Origin: Microthyrium microscopicum
Taxonomy: Eukaryota > Ascomycota > Dothideomycetes > Microthyriales > Microthyriaceae
Direction of reading: 5' to 3'
NCBI GenBank assembly: GCA_010405405.1
Contig: MU004231.1
Span: forward strand, 1,171,736 to 1,235,735
Length of the DNA: 64,000 nt
Shown here: positions 10,464 through 24,129 of the stretch, one piece after another
Position numbering within the stretch: the first letter of the stretch is position 1
How the letters are laid out: every line of letters begins with the position of its first letter
The notes under the pieces: model-generated
Database searches by the model: none
Told to the model about the DNA's origin: nothing
What the model saw: the letters and a program-made list of their open reading frames with translations, nothing else
Program-made: the position numbers and the translations under genes

Positions 10464-12902
10464 ATGTCGAATAGTCCTTCGATATCTGCCCCGGGCAGCA
10501 GTACATACAACTCCAAAACCCTACATGTTGGCGATGGCACCTGGGATTCCGCCCGAGATGATTTTCTGTTGCCCAACTTACAAGGCCTGAACTTTGCCAC
10601 AATGCAATACAATGGTATGATCAGACAATACATATTGTTTGTAGAGGAATGCTGTAGCTAACATTATGTCATAGGGATGGGCAATCGCTTCCAAGATCTC
10701 CCCGAATACCACAAGCTCGTCAAAGGCCACGGAGTCCTCGCAGCCATAACATTCCTCGGCATAGTACCGGCTGCTATATTCATTGCTCGCTTTTACTGGC
10801 GCGAACCTCGTTGGGCCCTACGGATGCATATCTGGCTGCAAATTCTCACCGTGTTCCTCTCCACTGTCGTTCTAGTACTCGGATGGTTCGCAGTAGGACC
10901 AAGTCGAAGTCTCACCAACCCTCATCATGGAATAGGCGTCGCGATATACGTGCTCATTATGTTCCAGGCGATATGGGGATGGCTAGTCAGAAAACTCGAC
11001 AAGGGACGAGTGGTGTGGAAGGTTTCGGTCAAATTAATGCTACATCAATGGGTTGGCCGCGCAACTGCGCTCCTTGCTGTTGCTCAGGTCCCCCTTGGAC
11101 TCACTCTCTACGGATCTCCTAAAGTACTCTTCATCCTATACGCTCTTTGGATGTTCCTCTTAGTCACTTTATATTTCTTCTTCTCACATCGATATCAAGC
11201 TGGTGGTGGAGGTGACGATGGGTCCATGAGTTATTACACGGATGGCACACGGACAGATATCACGACGGATCGCAGAAACCGGCGTTCAAGCGGCGGACAT
11301 GGTTTTCTTAAAGCTGCCGCGGCAGGTGGTCTCGCTGCGACTGCATTGGGGCTGTTCAGAAAACAGAAACACGACAAGGAAGAGACAGTAACATCAGTTT
11401 CAGACAATCGCCCACATGGACATGGTCGTCAATCCCGTAGTAGCTCTTACACTGGATCTTCATACGACGAAAAAGTTGAACATGGCGCTAAAGAGCACAC
11501 ATGGCGTAATCGCATACTCGCTGGTGCTGGTGCTGCAGCGGCTTTTGGGCTTGCAAAGAATATGTTTAGTCGCAAGAAGAAAACAGAGGAGGCTTCTCAG
11601 GTATCAGACTACACTTCACATTCTGGATATACGGGTAGTAGAACGGATGTCAGCCGAATGGAAGAAGGAAGAGTACCAGTCACTCCAAGCAGAACTCGCA
11701 TACGCCATTCAGAAGAAGACTTGTCGACTATAGGCCCCGGAGTTCCTGCCGCTGCGGCACTAGGAGGAAGCCCGTCAAGGCATGGTAGAAATAGACTACG
11801 GAAGAGTGGCGGTTCTATACTCTCTGAAGAGACGGCAGAAAGCTATTACAGCCCTGGGAAAGAAAAAATCAAGCGACGAAACGAAGAAGTCGGGGGAACT
11901 ATCGCCGCCCTAGGCCTGGCAGGTTATCTTAAGCACAAATTCGGCCAGCGCAAAGACCGACGAGAAGAGGAACGTATCGAGCGCATCAAAGAAGAAGACC
12001 GCGTTCAGGAAGAGCGTATCCAGCGCCGCAACTCTAACCGTCGCTTTACGGGCGACGGCCGTCCCTCAGGCGGCCGTCACAACTCCTTCACAGAAAGCGA
12101 AGTCACTCCTGTCACAGGCAGCACACCCGCTCTATCACGACACCACATGTCCCGTCCCGGCGCCGGCGCAGGTGCCGTAACAGCTGCCGCAGCAGCAGCC
12201 GAAGTCCTCCACGGCCACAACTCTCACTCACAATCTCGTCTCCACCAAGGCAGCCGCATTACCGTCGTCGACGAAGAATCAAACCTCTCCCACCTCCCAC
12301 CTCCCCCCATCATCGGCGCACTTAACGACTCCTCTGGCAGTGAAGCCTACACATCCCCCGGCGGCTCCCGCCGCACCCGTCACCACCAAGCTTCCGCATC
12401 CTATCCACCGCCTCCACCACTCGGCGGCGGCCGCGGTGCTGGCGTAAGTAGTCCTCCGCTCAGCATTAAGATGAAGATGCGCAACGACAATGGCCGCCAG
12501 CACGTTACGCTGCGCCGCTTATCACCCGCTGAAGCTGCCGCCGAGCGCGAAGCTGCACGGCGTGCACGACCTGGGCGCGCAGAGAGTGTGAGTTCGCTAG
12601 GCGGTGGCTCTGGCGATGAACGCTGGCGGCGCACCGAGGCAAGAGAACGTATTCAGGATGAGGAGATGCGCGCGTCAAGACAGAGTTTAGGCACGCATCC
12701 TAGTGCGATGGGCGGTGGTTCATATGCAGATATGCCACTACCTCCGCCGCCGCCGATTCCGGGCGCGGGGAGCGCAATGTATTCGGGCGATAGTACTGCC
12801 GCGGGTAGTGCGAGGGCGGATAGTAATCGGAGACGCAGACGGGCTGAGCGGGCGAGGGAGGCTGCTGCGGGGCGGAGTGGGAATAAGGTTGAGTTTACGT
12901 GA
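10464..12902 (+). CDS. Cytochrome b561-domain membrane protein with long disordered cytosolic tail
   Basis: Exon 10464-10614 and exon 10675-12902 give 792 residues. The 60-nt intron ends in GCTAACATT...ATAG, and the junction restores MQYNGMGNRF. The N-terminal LHVGDGTWD and DDFLLPNLQGLNF segment is seen in fungal b561 proteins of this type. Five hydrophobic helices span about residues 70-220. Conserved histidines suit heme ligation (VKGHG, MHIW, NPHHGIGV, HQWVG). These proteins carry electrons across membranes; the partner is unknown. The 570-residue tail has three Ala/Gly helices (GFLKAAAAGGLAATALG, RILAGAGAAAAFGLA, IAALGLAGYL), each followed by a basic patch. It continues with RREEERIERIKEED coiled coil and Pro-rich SPPLS/PPPPP segments. 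Confidence 0.88.
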
Positions 12903-15900
12903 AAAGGAGGATCTGGATGATGAAGCAGAGGGAGGAAGTTAGCATTGTTATGGTTGGGTTTTCGTACAAAATTCGTTTTCTTGTATAGTATTGATGCATG
13001 TATGGCCGGTTGGTATAGATCGGGTGCAATGAAGATGATGAATTTTCTCTTTGATCTATTATTGTTTGTGCTGTGTTTGGTGTAGCAGACGTGATGGTGA
13101 ATCAGTCGGTAAAGTTAAGTAAACCTATATCTGCGCTGTGTAAGAGTGAATAAAGGTTTGGTTTTGCTATGCCCTCGCTTCAAAACTGTTTATGGCTTGG
13201 CTTTTACTTATTACTTTGACAGCAGGCGATAGCGAACCAGTGGTCAGAGCGAATGACAGCTATATGTGTGTCTCGTAAGGTCTACTACAGTTATTCTCAG
13301 TATGTGAAATTGGGGGTTTGGAGGCAGACGCTGGCGAAATGGCGGATAAGGCGAACGGTACCTATATCTGTTGTACATAAGATCTAGTATATAGTCGTTG
13401 ATGTGCGCTCGTTTCGAAGTTGTCTATCGCTGTTTGTGTGATTCAGCGATGAGCTGTAAGCTCACAAGCTATTGTGTGCCAGTGTAAGGGGGCTGTTTGA
13501 GTTGGACTCCAACGCCTCGCTTTTCTCAGAAAAGTTGACCATTGATACATCGAGTTCCGCACTCGATGAGAAACGAGAAACAGAGTCGTCAGCTCTAGAA
13601 TGCTCTCATGAGAGCACATGGCGGCCAGTGAAGACGGCTGGCTGCATGGCAAATGTAGCTGATACCGCATTGATCATCGACTGTGGTACAACGGCCACTA
13701 TACCGGGCTCAGGAGCATAAAGATTGCACCTGAATTCGACCAGTGAACCACTGGAACGGGAAAGAACGAGCTTTTTGCATGGTCCCAGCCCAAAATCATA
13801 CAGTGATGTGCAGTTTTTGCACACTCAAAGCCAGCGGCGGCTTCAACTAAGCCATCAGAGAGGTATACGGGCATGAAGTACGCAATGAGGTTTTTCCTCC
13901 GGATCAGGAGTGCCGAATAAAGATGTTTCTTGCAGATTGTTCGTAAGTCTAGGCTAGACTTGCTGCCAAAAAAGTTCCAATTAAGGCGCCCTGCCAGTCT
14001 ATTCGGCCCTTTTATTATGCTCTGGTGGTCACCTGTGGGCATGACCCCCTGAAGGCTTTACCGAGATCAAGTCCAATCCATGAAGTCTCGAGGCGAAGAA
14101 GATGTTCTGGCGATACGCGAGGCGAGGCATCAGGGAAACACCGATATCTCATCGATCGTAATCTTAGCCTCCGATAGCAACCATAGCAGCCGGAATATTC
14201 GATCTTCAGCCCCTCTCATCTCCGAAAGAAGGTTGTAGCAAACTCCACTGTCATATACTAGCTGCAATTATTCAAAGCCAACGTCTGAGATGAATGTAAA
14301 AGATGTGGCCATCACGGAAACCGGCTAGGAGCTTCCGCTGGCCATGCGAATCCACACTACTTGGTCAACTTTAGTGGACATCAGAAGGGATCCATCCCAT
14401 TGCCGGCCCGAGCCCTTGTCACGAAGACCAAGCTACAGGTTGACGCAATCAAGAGGCACCGTCCGCGGTCAAATAACGACGATCGGAGTTCTAGTATTGG
14501 GTATGTCTTCGGCTCACCGCTCAGAGCCTGGACAGGTACATATTGCCTGCGTCCACCCCTACCAGTCCTGACACAGCAATCTCAAAGGGCTTGATCATAC
14601 AGTTGTAACGGATTAGGGAAGGTATTCGATTCAAGCACGGCCATGATCGTACAGTATATTGTTGTAGTGTGGAAATAACAGGCCAAGCTGGTGATCATCT
14701 CGCTATTGCCTTGCGGAAGGATTTGGCGCTCGCTAGCCTTTCCGCAAATGTCCACGTTGAGAGGCTGAAATGCAATTTTAGCTTGGATACCGCGTGGCTT
14801 CTGCATAGCGAGGACCTTTAGTTGAGACCTGTGGCAGCTTCTATTACTTAGCCACATGGTGGACTTTACAGAAATAATAGTGTTCCCGCTGTGCCGGGAG
14901 TAATAGCGTCCTTCAGCCAAGGTAAAACAAATAGGCAAGGGGAACTGGCTTACTACCAAGACTCAAAAAGATCCCACGTTCCATGTGGCGTATGTCCAAC
15001 GTTCCTCAAGACCTTGGAGTAGAATCAGGGGCCCACAAGGCCTTAGGTCGCACGGGGTTGGCAGTAGAGATCGCAACGACCCCCCAATTCTCCTCTGGCC
15101 CTTGACATTAGCCACATGCGTAGGCATTTCACGAAGGCTTCCTTAGACCGCGTGCTTGACGTTTACTAGTTCAAGCTCTCAATAGTTTCACAAAACTGGT
15201 CATAGAGCTGGAATTTCCGATAAAACCAAACAGTCCAAACAGGATCAAAAACCTGGGGCTTTGCTCATACAGATTTGGACTTGTCAAGATAAAGCTGAAC
15301 GCTGCGATTCTATCATAGTAATCTCGAGTTCAATACTTACTCAGCTGAGGTACAATTACAGAATTGGGAAACTGCTTGAAGGAGGTGATGTGCTGAAATA
15401 GATACTAGCTGAGGCAATGATGGCGGATCGAAATGGATTTGTTTCCAGGAAATCGTTCAGGCACCGTCAGGTGCCGGCGACCTACTTTTGGATCATGAAC
15501 GACTGTAGTTCGCTCGTGAACCATCCTTTGACCTGAGCACACAGCCCAAGGGAGCCAAAATGACCAAGCAAGTTTCAGAGGCGTCTATAGTGTAAGAATC
15601 AGAAACTAGCTGTGAGATGATCATGTAGGTAGCTTGGTAATAAGACTATTCTAGTGTAGATACGGTCTCCACTAGTTAGCAACAGTCTACAGGACACCTT
15701 ATTACCGGCACGACTGGTAGCTTCATCATGATCATTGAAGTCGTTCGGTAATTCGGGCTCACTGCCCTACATGTTCATCTGTTGGTGCTTAAGGAAAAGT
15801 TTCAAACAGTGTGCTGAGAATAGATAGCAAACCATAGAAAATGCAAACACGTGTGAAATAGTTTCTTTCTAATAGCGTGACAGCCCACTATTGCAATCAC

Positions 15901-18411
15901 TGAAGGATATTTGGGACCTATACCTCATAGTGTCCGTTTTAAGTGGATAGCATAGGTACAAATCCTTTCCTTGTGTGCACTATTTACCAGATGTAGTTGC
16001 TTCAATGTCCAGCATAAAGTTGCGTTCCCCCTGAAATTAAATGCAAAAGCTTTAGTTAATGATTTCTTCAACACGACAGGTAGATCAGATTGATCATCTC
16101 CGTCCCCGTCATCTTTGTGTATTAATTCTGAGGCTCAAATCACTTCCCAGGCTCAGATCACTGGAAACAATTAGGTTTGGTTATCATTTTTTCTTGTGGT
16201 CAATATGATAACCCGCACGAGGAACGAGGGCATGGTAAATGGTCTATTAGGCTGTAAATTTCGCGACGAATGAAGCATTCGTTGCGAAATCTATGTCGTG
16301 CTGTGTACAGGTTTCAAGACTAACTTCAAGACTACCAATGCGGCTGGCATGGCCCACTTACCCATGATAGGTGGAACAGTGAAACTTGAAACTCCGTCAT
16401 GACTGTTGATTTAGCAAACATTCCCAAAACTAAGTACACAGCCTCGTATCTCTGCGTGAAATGAAACCATCCAAGCGATATGGTTAATGGTATTTCGGAG
16501 AACCATTAGATCTGGGAATCTAAGTCGACATCATGTCGTTAATCAGCCTTGCTAGCATTAAATTAAGATTCAATTGTCCGAAATTGGCCGACGCTAAAAT
16601 GATATGTTCTAGTACCGATCTGTTGTGCGCTGTAAACAAAGTTTGGATGCGGTTTGCAGAAACCTGACCACTTCTGCAGTCAGTACGGTCACTTTGACGG
16701 AAGACCCGATAGTGAGGGATTGTGAGGTTGAGGCTTTGATCTTCTGTCACGATTACCTTGACCATGTTTGTAAGCCCGGGTCATGGACCTGGCAAGCATT
16801 GAATGCTGGAGTTGATTCTTAGATCGGAGGCTAGAAAGTAACCCTGTTCCACGTTGCTGGTGGTCTGTTTGAACTTCGGCGTAGGAGTATACGCTCAGGC
16901 TCAACATTCAAGCAGCGGAGTATGTAGTAAACCTTACGGTGTTGATGCAAGACCAGTCCTTTCCCACTATGATTGGACAGAAACTTCCAAGGTCGTTGAG
17001 GGCTGACAATACCATGCTGCAAGTCATCTGTACTTTATTTAGCTTATCCACTGAAAATTGGCATTGAAGAAAATGGTGCAGTAGTCTTGGTCGCTTTCTC
17101 AATAGTTCGGTGCCTCGACATGCTCGTGCTTCTCTTCTATGGTCAAGTTCATGATATTTGGGCTTATTGATTCTAGCTACGGTGGCTTTACATTATTGGC
17201 AAAGCATCCCGCTGATATATATTTATTGACGATGCTAACAGTTCCGTTCGAGAGCATGGCAATAACAACAGTTGGGGGTCATCGAGATTTCACTGCTCTA
17301 CATTTTGCTACCAAACTTTGTAATGACACAGAACGAATCAAACAATAGGATCATTTGTTTCCTTGCATAGGTTCAAAACATTCCAAGAAACAACAATATG
17401 AGCAGGAGGTGGTTAGTTGTCATGTTAGTCATGATAGGAAAACAATCCCCACCGATTATCAAAGCAATCCCCACAGCAGGTACGCCACTGAAACCCAAGT
17501 TTAGCTGTGTACAATATGACGAGCCCTGAGATGTTAGATCTTTAGCTTCAAAGGCCTAGCTTGAGAAATCAAACCTCCTAAATTCTTAATCGACATGTGG
17601 CGGATGCTAGATAATGCGCCGACACATTCTGGGCTTGAAATAAACGCCGAGTGGCTAGCCTGGACTTGCATGATATGCGTAAAACCACCGCAACTGTATG
17701 TCAATAGGTAGTATTAGACTAGTATGGAACGTTATTCTTTTTCACTCCTGGTCGTTGGCCAAGATCGTGTTATTTTGAAGGAGGAGACCCTAGAAGCGTT
17801 GACTCCAGCCAAACAGACTGGAAGCGTAGTATCGAATTTCCTAAAGTTCTATGACAGGGTTGACTTTGATGCTCCCGTCTCCCGCTGCCCTGGACAAGAG
17901 CTATGTGCACATATGGTTCTTCCCCGCAAGACTGAACAGGATCGGGCCCTGAGATGATTCGTATAAACCAACCTGCGGAGGTTGTCAAACAATGAAGACT
18001 AGCGACAACTGCAATTAGGATCGGTTTGAGCTGGCAGATACCTGGACAACACGTTTTTGGAGGTAGACAATTCAACTTAACCACCCATCGCTCCAACCAT
18101 GTCCATAGACGTATCAAACCTTTCAAGCAGATTTTCGTATCTTTTTGTCTCACGGTCCATCAAGGTCAATCCATCCAATCGTTGCGAACCTCCTCAGGGT
18201 GGTATCCCTAAACTCGCATACGATATCATCGCAAAGTTGCCATTTCGCAGGATACAAAGTGACTGAGACTCTTTTCTCTCTACATACTTCAGGGATCTCT
18301 GTTAGCGAGTGGGCGCCAATCAGGCCAACACAGCCTTTCTTGCTTTCCTTTCGACTAGCCATCGATCTTCTTTGGCCCCAGCAAATCCTCTGCCAATACC
18401 AAGAAGTTATC
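12903..18411. other. 5.5-kb interval with no credible gene
   Basis: Many short frames exist on both strands, but none shows a domain, a signal peptide, or a splice arrangement that lengthens it. Base composition is ordinary, not RIP-like. It could hold decayed sequence or noncoding transcripts. The only structural feature I can point to is the hairpin at 16258-16290. Confidence 0.45.
16258..16290. repeat. 15-bp near-perfect inverted repeat with 3-nt loop
   Basis: ATTTCGCGACGAATG is followed by AAG and then CATTCGTTGCGAAAT, which pairs with one mismatch. It could form a stem-loop in RNA or a cruciform. No gene abuts it closely enough to call it a terminator. Confidence 0.7.
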
Positions 18412-20327
18412 ATGTCATCTCCATCTCCATCAGCGTCGTCATCGCTAACCAAGCGAGCATGCGATTCAGTAAGTTTTTACCCAAGAAGCAAACGCAGCTG
18501 TGTTGAAGCTCACCCCGGCTATCAGTGTCATAGGCGAAAAGTAAAGTGTCTGCCGATAGGCGAAGATGCAAAGCCTTGCCGAAACTGCATGGCAGCGGGC
18601 CTTGAGTGCACATTTTACAACAAGGCCCAGAAAAAAGGACCGAAAGGAAGCAGAGCCAAAGTGTTATCTGAGATTCGCGAAACTCAAAAGTATTTCTCCC
18701 CCAGGCCGTCATACGATGGAGTTCCCACGGGCAGTCGGTCCGAATCGCCATCAATATTTGATCGCACACCTGGCCTCCTCACCCCAAATCTTCTGGACGC
18801 TTGCGTAGAGTATTACTTCAAACATCTCTATCAAAGCCAGCCGATACTCCATATACCAGGCGTATTACAATGCATAGCATCTATAAACCACTCGATAGAG
18901 GCTTACTGCCAGATGACAGCACTCTGTGGTTATGTTCTCCTGCAGCCTCAAGCGCTCTTGCCTCCAACGATGCGGTCAGGGGCCGAACCAAACGAATATT
19001 CCCATGAACGTTTGGCTCGTCTCTTGATAGACGAAGGTATGTTATTAGCCCAGGAAGGAAGACAGATACTAAGAGCCAAAGCAATGAGAGTTAGGAGAAG
19101 TTACGAATGGTCGGAGCGACCGCAAATCACGACAATATGTACCAGCTTCTTTATCTCTCGATGCTTTCACTGTTTAGACCGTCAAGATACAGCTTGGATA
19201 TATCTACGCCAAGCAACGACACTTGCGCATGTGCTAGGTCTTCACAATGAGGAGACTTACTCTCACGGATTGGACGCGGAAAATTGTGCCAAGAGGAAGC
19301 TCTTTTGGACGCTCTTCGTAAATGAGAGGTATAACGTCCTACGAGATACACGAGTCACATAGACTAATCAGGACATAGGGCGTACGCTGTGAAAATGCAC
19401 CGTCCTCTGACGTTATATCCTACGATACAAATGCCAACGCCCGAGACCGAAACCGAGAACCAGGCGGCAGTTTTTGGGTTCATCCAACTTATCAAGCTCT
19501 ATCGAATAGTGGATGATAGGTTCTTTGCCATCTGGAATCGAAACATCGAGAACGACTCTCCTCACTGGCTCGAAAATGTGCTCAGAACACTCGATGCTCT
19601 TGCAACATTGAATCACGAGCTCCCGGAGCTGTCCGCAATCGACCTAAAGATTTCACGGCACTGGCTTCGTTCGATTGTTTGGCAGCTTTCCCTGGGTCAG
19701 ATGAGTTTATCATCCGTACCTGTGGATAATAACATGATGTACAAAGGCCTGATTGATGCTTGCGGCGAGCTAGTGGAACAAGCTAGCACATTTCCTCTTG
19801 TTGCAATGGAGATCCATGGCCTTGACTTGGTGTGTGAGACAAAACATTTGATTTCCATTTCACTAACGCGTATGCTTCAGGCCGAAAAACTCTTCGATGT
19901 CACCTGCAGATTAGGACACTATCTTTCATTTCTGCCATACAATCTTGTTATGATTGGTCAAGACTATCATCAACGGCTATACAGCATCATAGCATCGCTT
20001 TCATGTGCCCAACCGCGATTGGTGCCTCTGTTACAAGCAAAGATAGTTCAGCAATCTTCCAGTGTACAAAACTACAACTTCCGTCCTGACCAAAGCATCA
20101 TTAGGGATAGTTCAATGCAACACCATATGATGGGTCTTGAGGAGTTGAGCCCAGCGAGCATGGCGTTGCATAGCAATCTGATGGCCCCTTTCATGGATAC
20201 TCGAGACCAGGGTTATGCCTCGGGAGTCAGTATGTCTTCAGAGGCATATAGTTCGCGAAGAAACACATCGAGTACAGTTTCAAGCGCGGAGCACGACAGC
20301 TACATCCCCTACCGCTTTGCAAACTGA
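18412..20327 (+). CDS. Zn2Cys6 fungal transcription factor
   Basis: Three exons (18412-18468, 18526-19328, 19379-20327) give 602 residues. The first splice creates the binuclear cluster ACDSCHRRKVKC ... CRNCMAAGLEC, that is C-x2-C-x6-C-x9-C-x2-C-x6-C. The cluster is followed by the basic linker KKGPKGSRAKVLSEIRETQ, as in maltose/sugar-regulator-like fungal factors. The second splice restores NERAYAVKMHRPLTL, the signature end of the fungal-specific regulatory domain (LFWTLFVNER). The domain runs through about residue 480, with TPNLLDACVEYYFKHLYQSQPI at its start split by normal variation. The C-terminus is Ser-rich. It binds DNA in the nucleus; the target pathway is not readable and no clustered metabolic genes surround it. 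The first intron is 57 nt without stops, see findings. Confidence 0.92.
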
Positions 20328-22005
20328 AAACCAAAAGAAAAGGTAATTCATTGAGCTGGCCACGTTGGCTTTTCCCACCTTTGTATTATGGCAGGGATTG
20401 TTTGTTTACAGGTTTATATCGGATTTATTTGAATACGGATACCCATATACAATAGATCATTTGTTCTTTGGAATTTCATGAGACCAGATAAGTGACGCTA
20501 ATGCGGCATTGCCATAGCATGGCGATGATATCGATGGTTCATTGACACTGACAGTGCAAGGAACCTTCTGCAATCTCTGATAATCATATCGACCGAAACA
20601 TACTTCTCTGTGCAACGATACTCCTATGTCCATATCCGAAAATCTTTAGGCCGTGCATGACCCGCAACTGATCCAGACAGGTATAATACCCGTTATCCAC
20701 AATGAAGAAGTATTGTCCAGTGCGCGTTACAAGTCATGCTTTGACAATACTAACAGGTAACAGGTAGCTACGACCTCAAGGTTATTTCTGGAGATGGTAC
20801 CGAGATTTGGCTCGCCCTAGTGTATGTGCACTATAGCACAACAGCAGTCGCGACACTAGTACGTGGTGGCTAGAATATCCAACCCGAATTGTTACAACAC
20901 TTGATTAAAGAAGAAGCAACATAGCAGAGCAAATTTCACAAAAATTCGCATGCTCGACACCCTTTTAGAGACATGGCGTCGGACTTCCAATCAGCTCTTT
21001 GCGTGGCCGGAAGTGAGACAGATCAGCTTAAGGCCGTATTACGGCTGATCTACGTCGCTTAAGATTGTGCAAAGATAAAAGCGAAGACTGGTTCTGCCCC
21101 ACAATGCTATCTAATGAGAAATGGATGGCTCTGATCAATTTGATGGATAAACCGGTCACAGAATCACAGAATCAGACTAACCAGGTAATGATGTGTCCAG
21201 AACGATGTGGAGAAAGCAACGGAGGAGGTAGTAGCTGCGGAATCAACATTCCGAAGATGCTCAATGCGTTGTTTCACCTGCCCTAGCAATTCAAGGCCTC
21301 ATGGAATTGCAGGGCCTGATAACCGAGATGCAAAAGGAAAGCACAGACTTATTCTTTCCACGTGTGTTTGTTGACGCAATAGTTTCAAGTTTCTGCAGAG
21401 ACACGGTGGGAACATGCGCAACAATGAGTGGCTCTATCTCTTGGATTTATGCCATTGAGAGATAGTTTTAGACTTGATACAGCCGCTTTGATCAGAATAT
21501 GTCAAAAAACAGCATCGAATACAACATGTGAACCGACCTCTCCGACCACCATCTTTATGTACATTGTTCGCAACTTGATCGATCAAATGCCCCTATTTCA
21601 ATCCGTAAATAGGTCACTCAGATGTCTTAGCCACTCTTTTTCCAGGCGGGTTTCACATGACGACTGGTTACAGAGGAGGATCAATGTCTCCGAATTGTTT
21701 TAGAGCAGGCGGAAGTTCTGGGCTCCATATCAACGGATCTCGATTGTCTCCTATTTCGCATTAAACATCTGAGGTTGTCGTTGACAAGGCTGAGATTAGA
21801 TATACAAGGCTGAAGATCAAGATTATCTTATCGATTGATCAAAAAGCGAGCTAGGCTCTAATGATCTTAGCGCTGAGCTGCAGACCATCAACAAATCAAC
21901 CATTGATCGCGTCCTTTCAATGAAGACATATCGTCATTCCGATGGGTGACCGTCCCATCAATTCCTCAAAGAAGAGAAACATTATCTCGTAACCATACTT
22001 GCGAA
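20328..22005. other. Intergenic with possible decayed frames
   Basis: A short frame opens at 20974 (MASDFQSALC...), and further + strand segments to about 21450 look protein-like (ELQGLITEMQKESTDLFF). They lie in different frames without convincing splice sites. This could be a degraded gene or chance. No function can be assigned. Confidence 0.3.
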
Positions 22006-22840
22006 ATGGAGATGTCAGCTACCGAGGCATTGCGACAGCAATCCACATCACCACCACCAGAGCCTCCGCCAGCCTCATCGAACATACGCGGTCGACGCGC
22101 CGAAGCCTTTGAAAAGTTACTAGACAACGCATTGGAGGCTACCTTTGCTAAAGTCTCATACGACAACTTTTCAGCATGCTTCCCGACTTGGGCTGCCTAT
22201 AAAGCGCGTACGCTGGCTGATTTCCATGGCAAATTTGTTGGCAGGCTAAGGACAACATGCAATGTACGTTTTATTTCCATAAAGAGACGCGCCCAAATGA
22301 TAGACCAGAGTCAAGTTAGCGAAGTGATATACTGACATTTCTTCCAGGAGAATTTCGAGTCCATAATTGAAGATCGAAAGGTCGTGCCTACGCTGAACTC
22401 ACTCGACAATCTCATTGCGGACGCAATTGCGCGAAAAGAAGCCGCTGAAGCAGAAGCCAGCGCATCAGGCAATCTCATAAAAACTCCTTCTCCGTACGCA
22501 CATGTCACGATCTTAAATTATACCAGCTAACGAACGCCTTCTTAGACCACATTCATGGCCTGCAGACGCGCTTTTCGCAGCGCATTTGGCCCCATTCCTC
22601 ACCCAACAAACTTCGACCCTTGGTGGCCAGCTGTCCTCAGTAGAAGAGCAGAATATATCACTAGCAGAAACAGTCGCTCAGCAGAATCGCGAAATTGACA
22701 TGCTTGTTGGCAATCTCGAGACAGTGATCCGAGACCTAGAGGCCGCTGCAGCTCTGGCTCAGGGTACAGAGTTACAAGGACTTTCTCAGGAAACACGGGA
22801 CATGTCCAATGAACTCCATGCCAATCATGCACCCACTTGA
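22006..22840 (+). CDS. NNF1: Kinetochore protein Nnf1 (MIND/Mis12 complex subunit)
   Basis: Exons 22006-22263, 22348-22493 and 22546-22840 give 232 residues. The Nnf1 domain is clear: RAEAFEKLLDNALEATFAKV, then SYDNFSACFPTWA, then FHGKFVGRLRTTC joined by splicing to ENFESIIEDRKVVPTL and LDNLIADAIARKEAA. The third exon supplies the usual AAHLAPFLTQQTSTLG and a coiled coil (VEEQNISLAETVAQQNREI). The second intron has a GCTAAC branch site. Nnf1/PMF1 pairs with Mis12/Mtw1 and links the Ndc80 complex to the inner kinetochore. A second ATG two codons downstream is an equally good start. Length fits fungal orthologues. Confidence 0.9.
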
Positions 22841-24129
22841 GGAGACGGTTTTCTGGCACTACCGGAATCTATCAATGACACGAGTGGAATCACATCAATT
22901 TGTCAGTGCCCGATATTGAAGAACCCAAACGCCTCTTCCGTCGCTCGATGATCTAGGATGCAAAAAAACCAACTACTAGCAATCCATACCAGGGACAAAC
23001 CATCAAAAGCGACGCCCGCGTGCATCAAACTCTGAGAGACAATCAATAGAACAGGAACCAATATCCTAAATCGACAACAACAGATGTAGGTATACCCCTC
23101 ATCCACCCCCCAAATTGCGCACATAGGTACACACACAGCGAAGACCCAAGTACTATTTATTTATCACCAGCAAAGCCCAGAATCATAACCCAAAAAAGTG
23201 AATGCACGCAACCCAAACCAGCTCCAGCTACACTGCCGCCAACCCCCAAAAAGTCCCTTTCAAACCCCACCACGTAGCACATCGACACCCAAACCACGAG
23301 AGGAAGGCAGGTGTGAACGGCCACGCACATCCCAGCTAACGAGCAGGGGGAGGTAAACAGACGGTCGGGTCTTGATAGGCCATAGATCCCAAAAAATGCC
23401 ATGGGATTTTCAAGGATCTAGGCTGTTCAGACACGTTGGTGCAATATCGGCAGGGCTTCTAGGATAGAGGATTTTTGGACTTGGGATCCTGGCTTGGTTC
23501 GAGAGCATGTGGGCAGTGCAAGGAATTGGTGGTAGTAGTGGGATGATTTATTACTTGTTGCAAGATCGGCTATCAGCGGGGTTGATGAAAGAAATGTTTC
23601 AAAAGATCTTCATCGTTTATGCGCGAAAAGTGAGGTCACGGAGGGGAAAAGAATATGCACAATCAGCTAGGAATAGTAGTAGGATAAGATTATATTTTGA
23701 TTCTTGCAGAGTCTTTGTCCTGCTTAGATCAGCTCTTGTGACTTGTGAGCTTTGAATGAATCCAATTAGCGCCGTTTCCGTCTGCCATGTTCCATCTGGC
23801 GACCAAATACATTAGGAAAAAGTTGGACAAAATGAATGCTGAATGGGGTATCTCAAAGATTTAACGACCAAAGGAAAAGCGTAGTGGTGGATCGTCGGGG
23901 TGAAACAAATAAATGATGCTGTCTGCGAGCTATAGATCGCTCGCGATATGAGATGCTAGGGGTAAAAACACCAGTATAGATGAATTCAAACGAGTTTGCA
24001 AAGTCGTGAAATCATGCAGATCTTGCGATATTCAAACTGATCGAGTAGTGCGTGTCAGAGACCCATCTTTGAACAAGCGTCTGCTTTGCCAGCGACTTTT
24101 GGGGGCGAGTCGTTGCACGCCATTTATAT
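22841..24129. other. Convergent intergenic region, nothing recognised
   Basis: This lies between the 3' ends of NNF1 (+) and the PH-domain gene (-). It is rich in A/C and T/G simple stretches but holds no supported gene or RNA. Confidence 0.45.

Noticed and set aside
17724-17957. 77-codon plus-strand frame
   Set aside because: No signal peptide, domain or splice extension; indistinguishable from chance.
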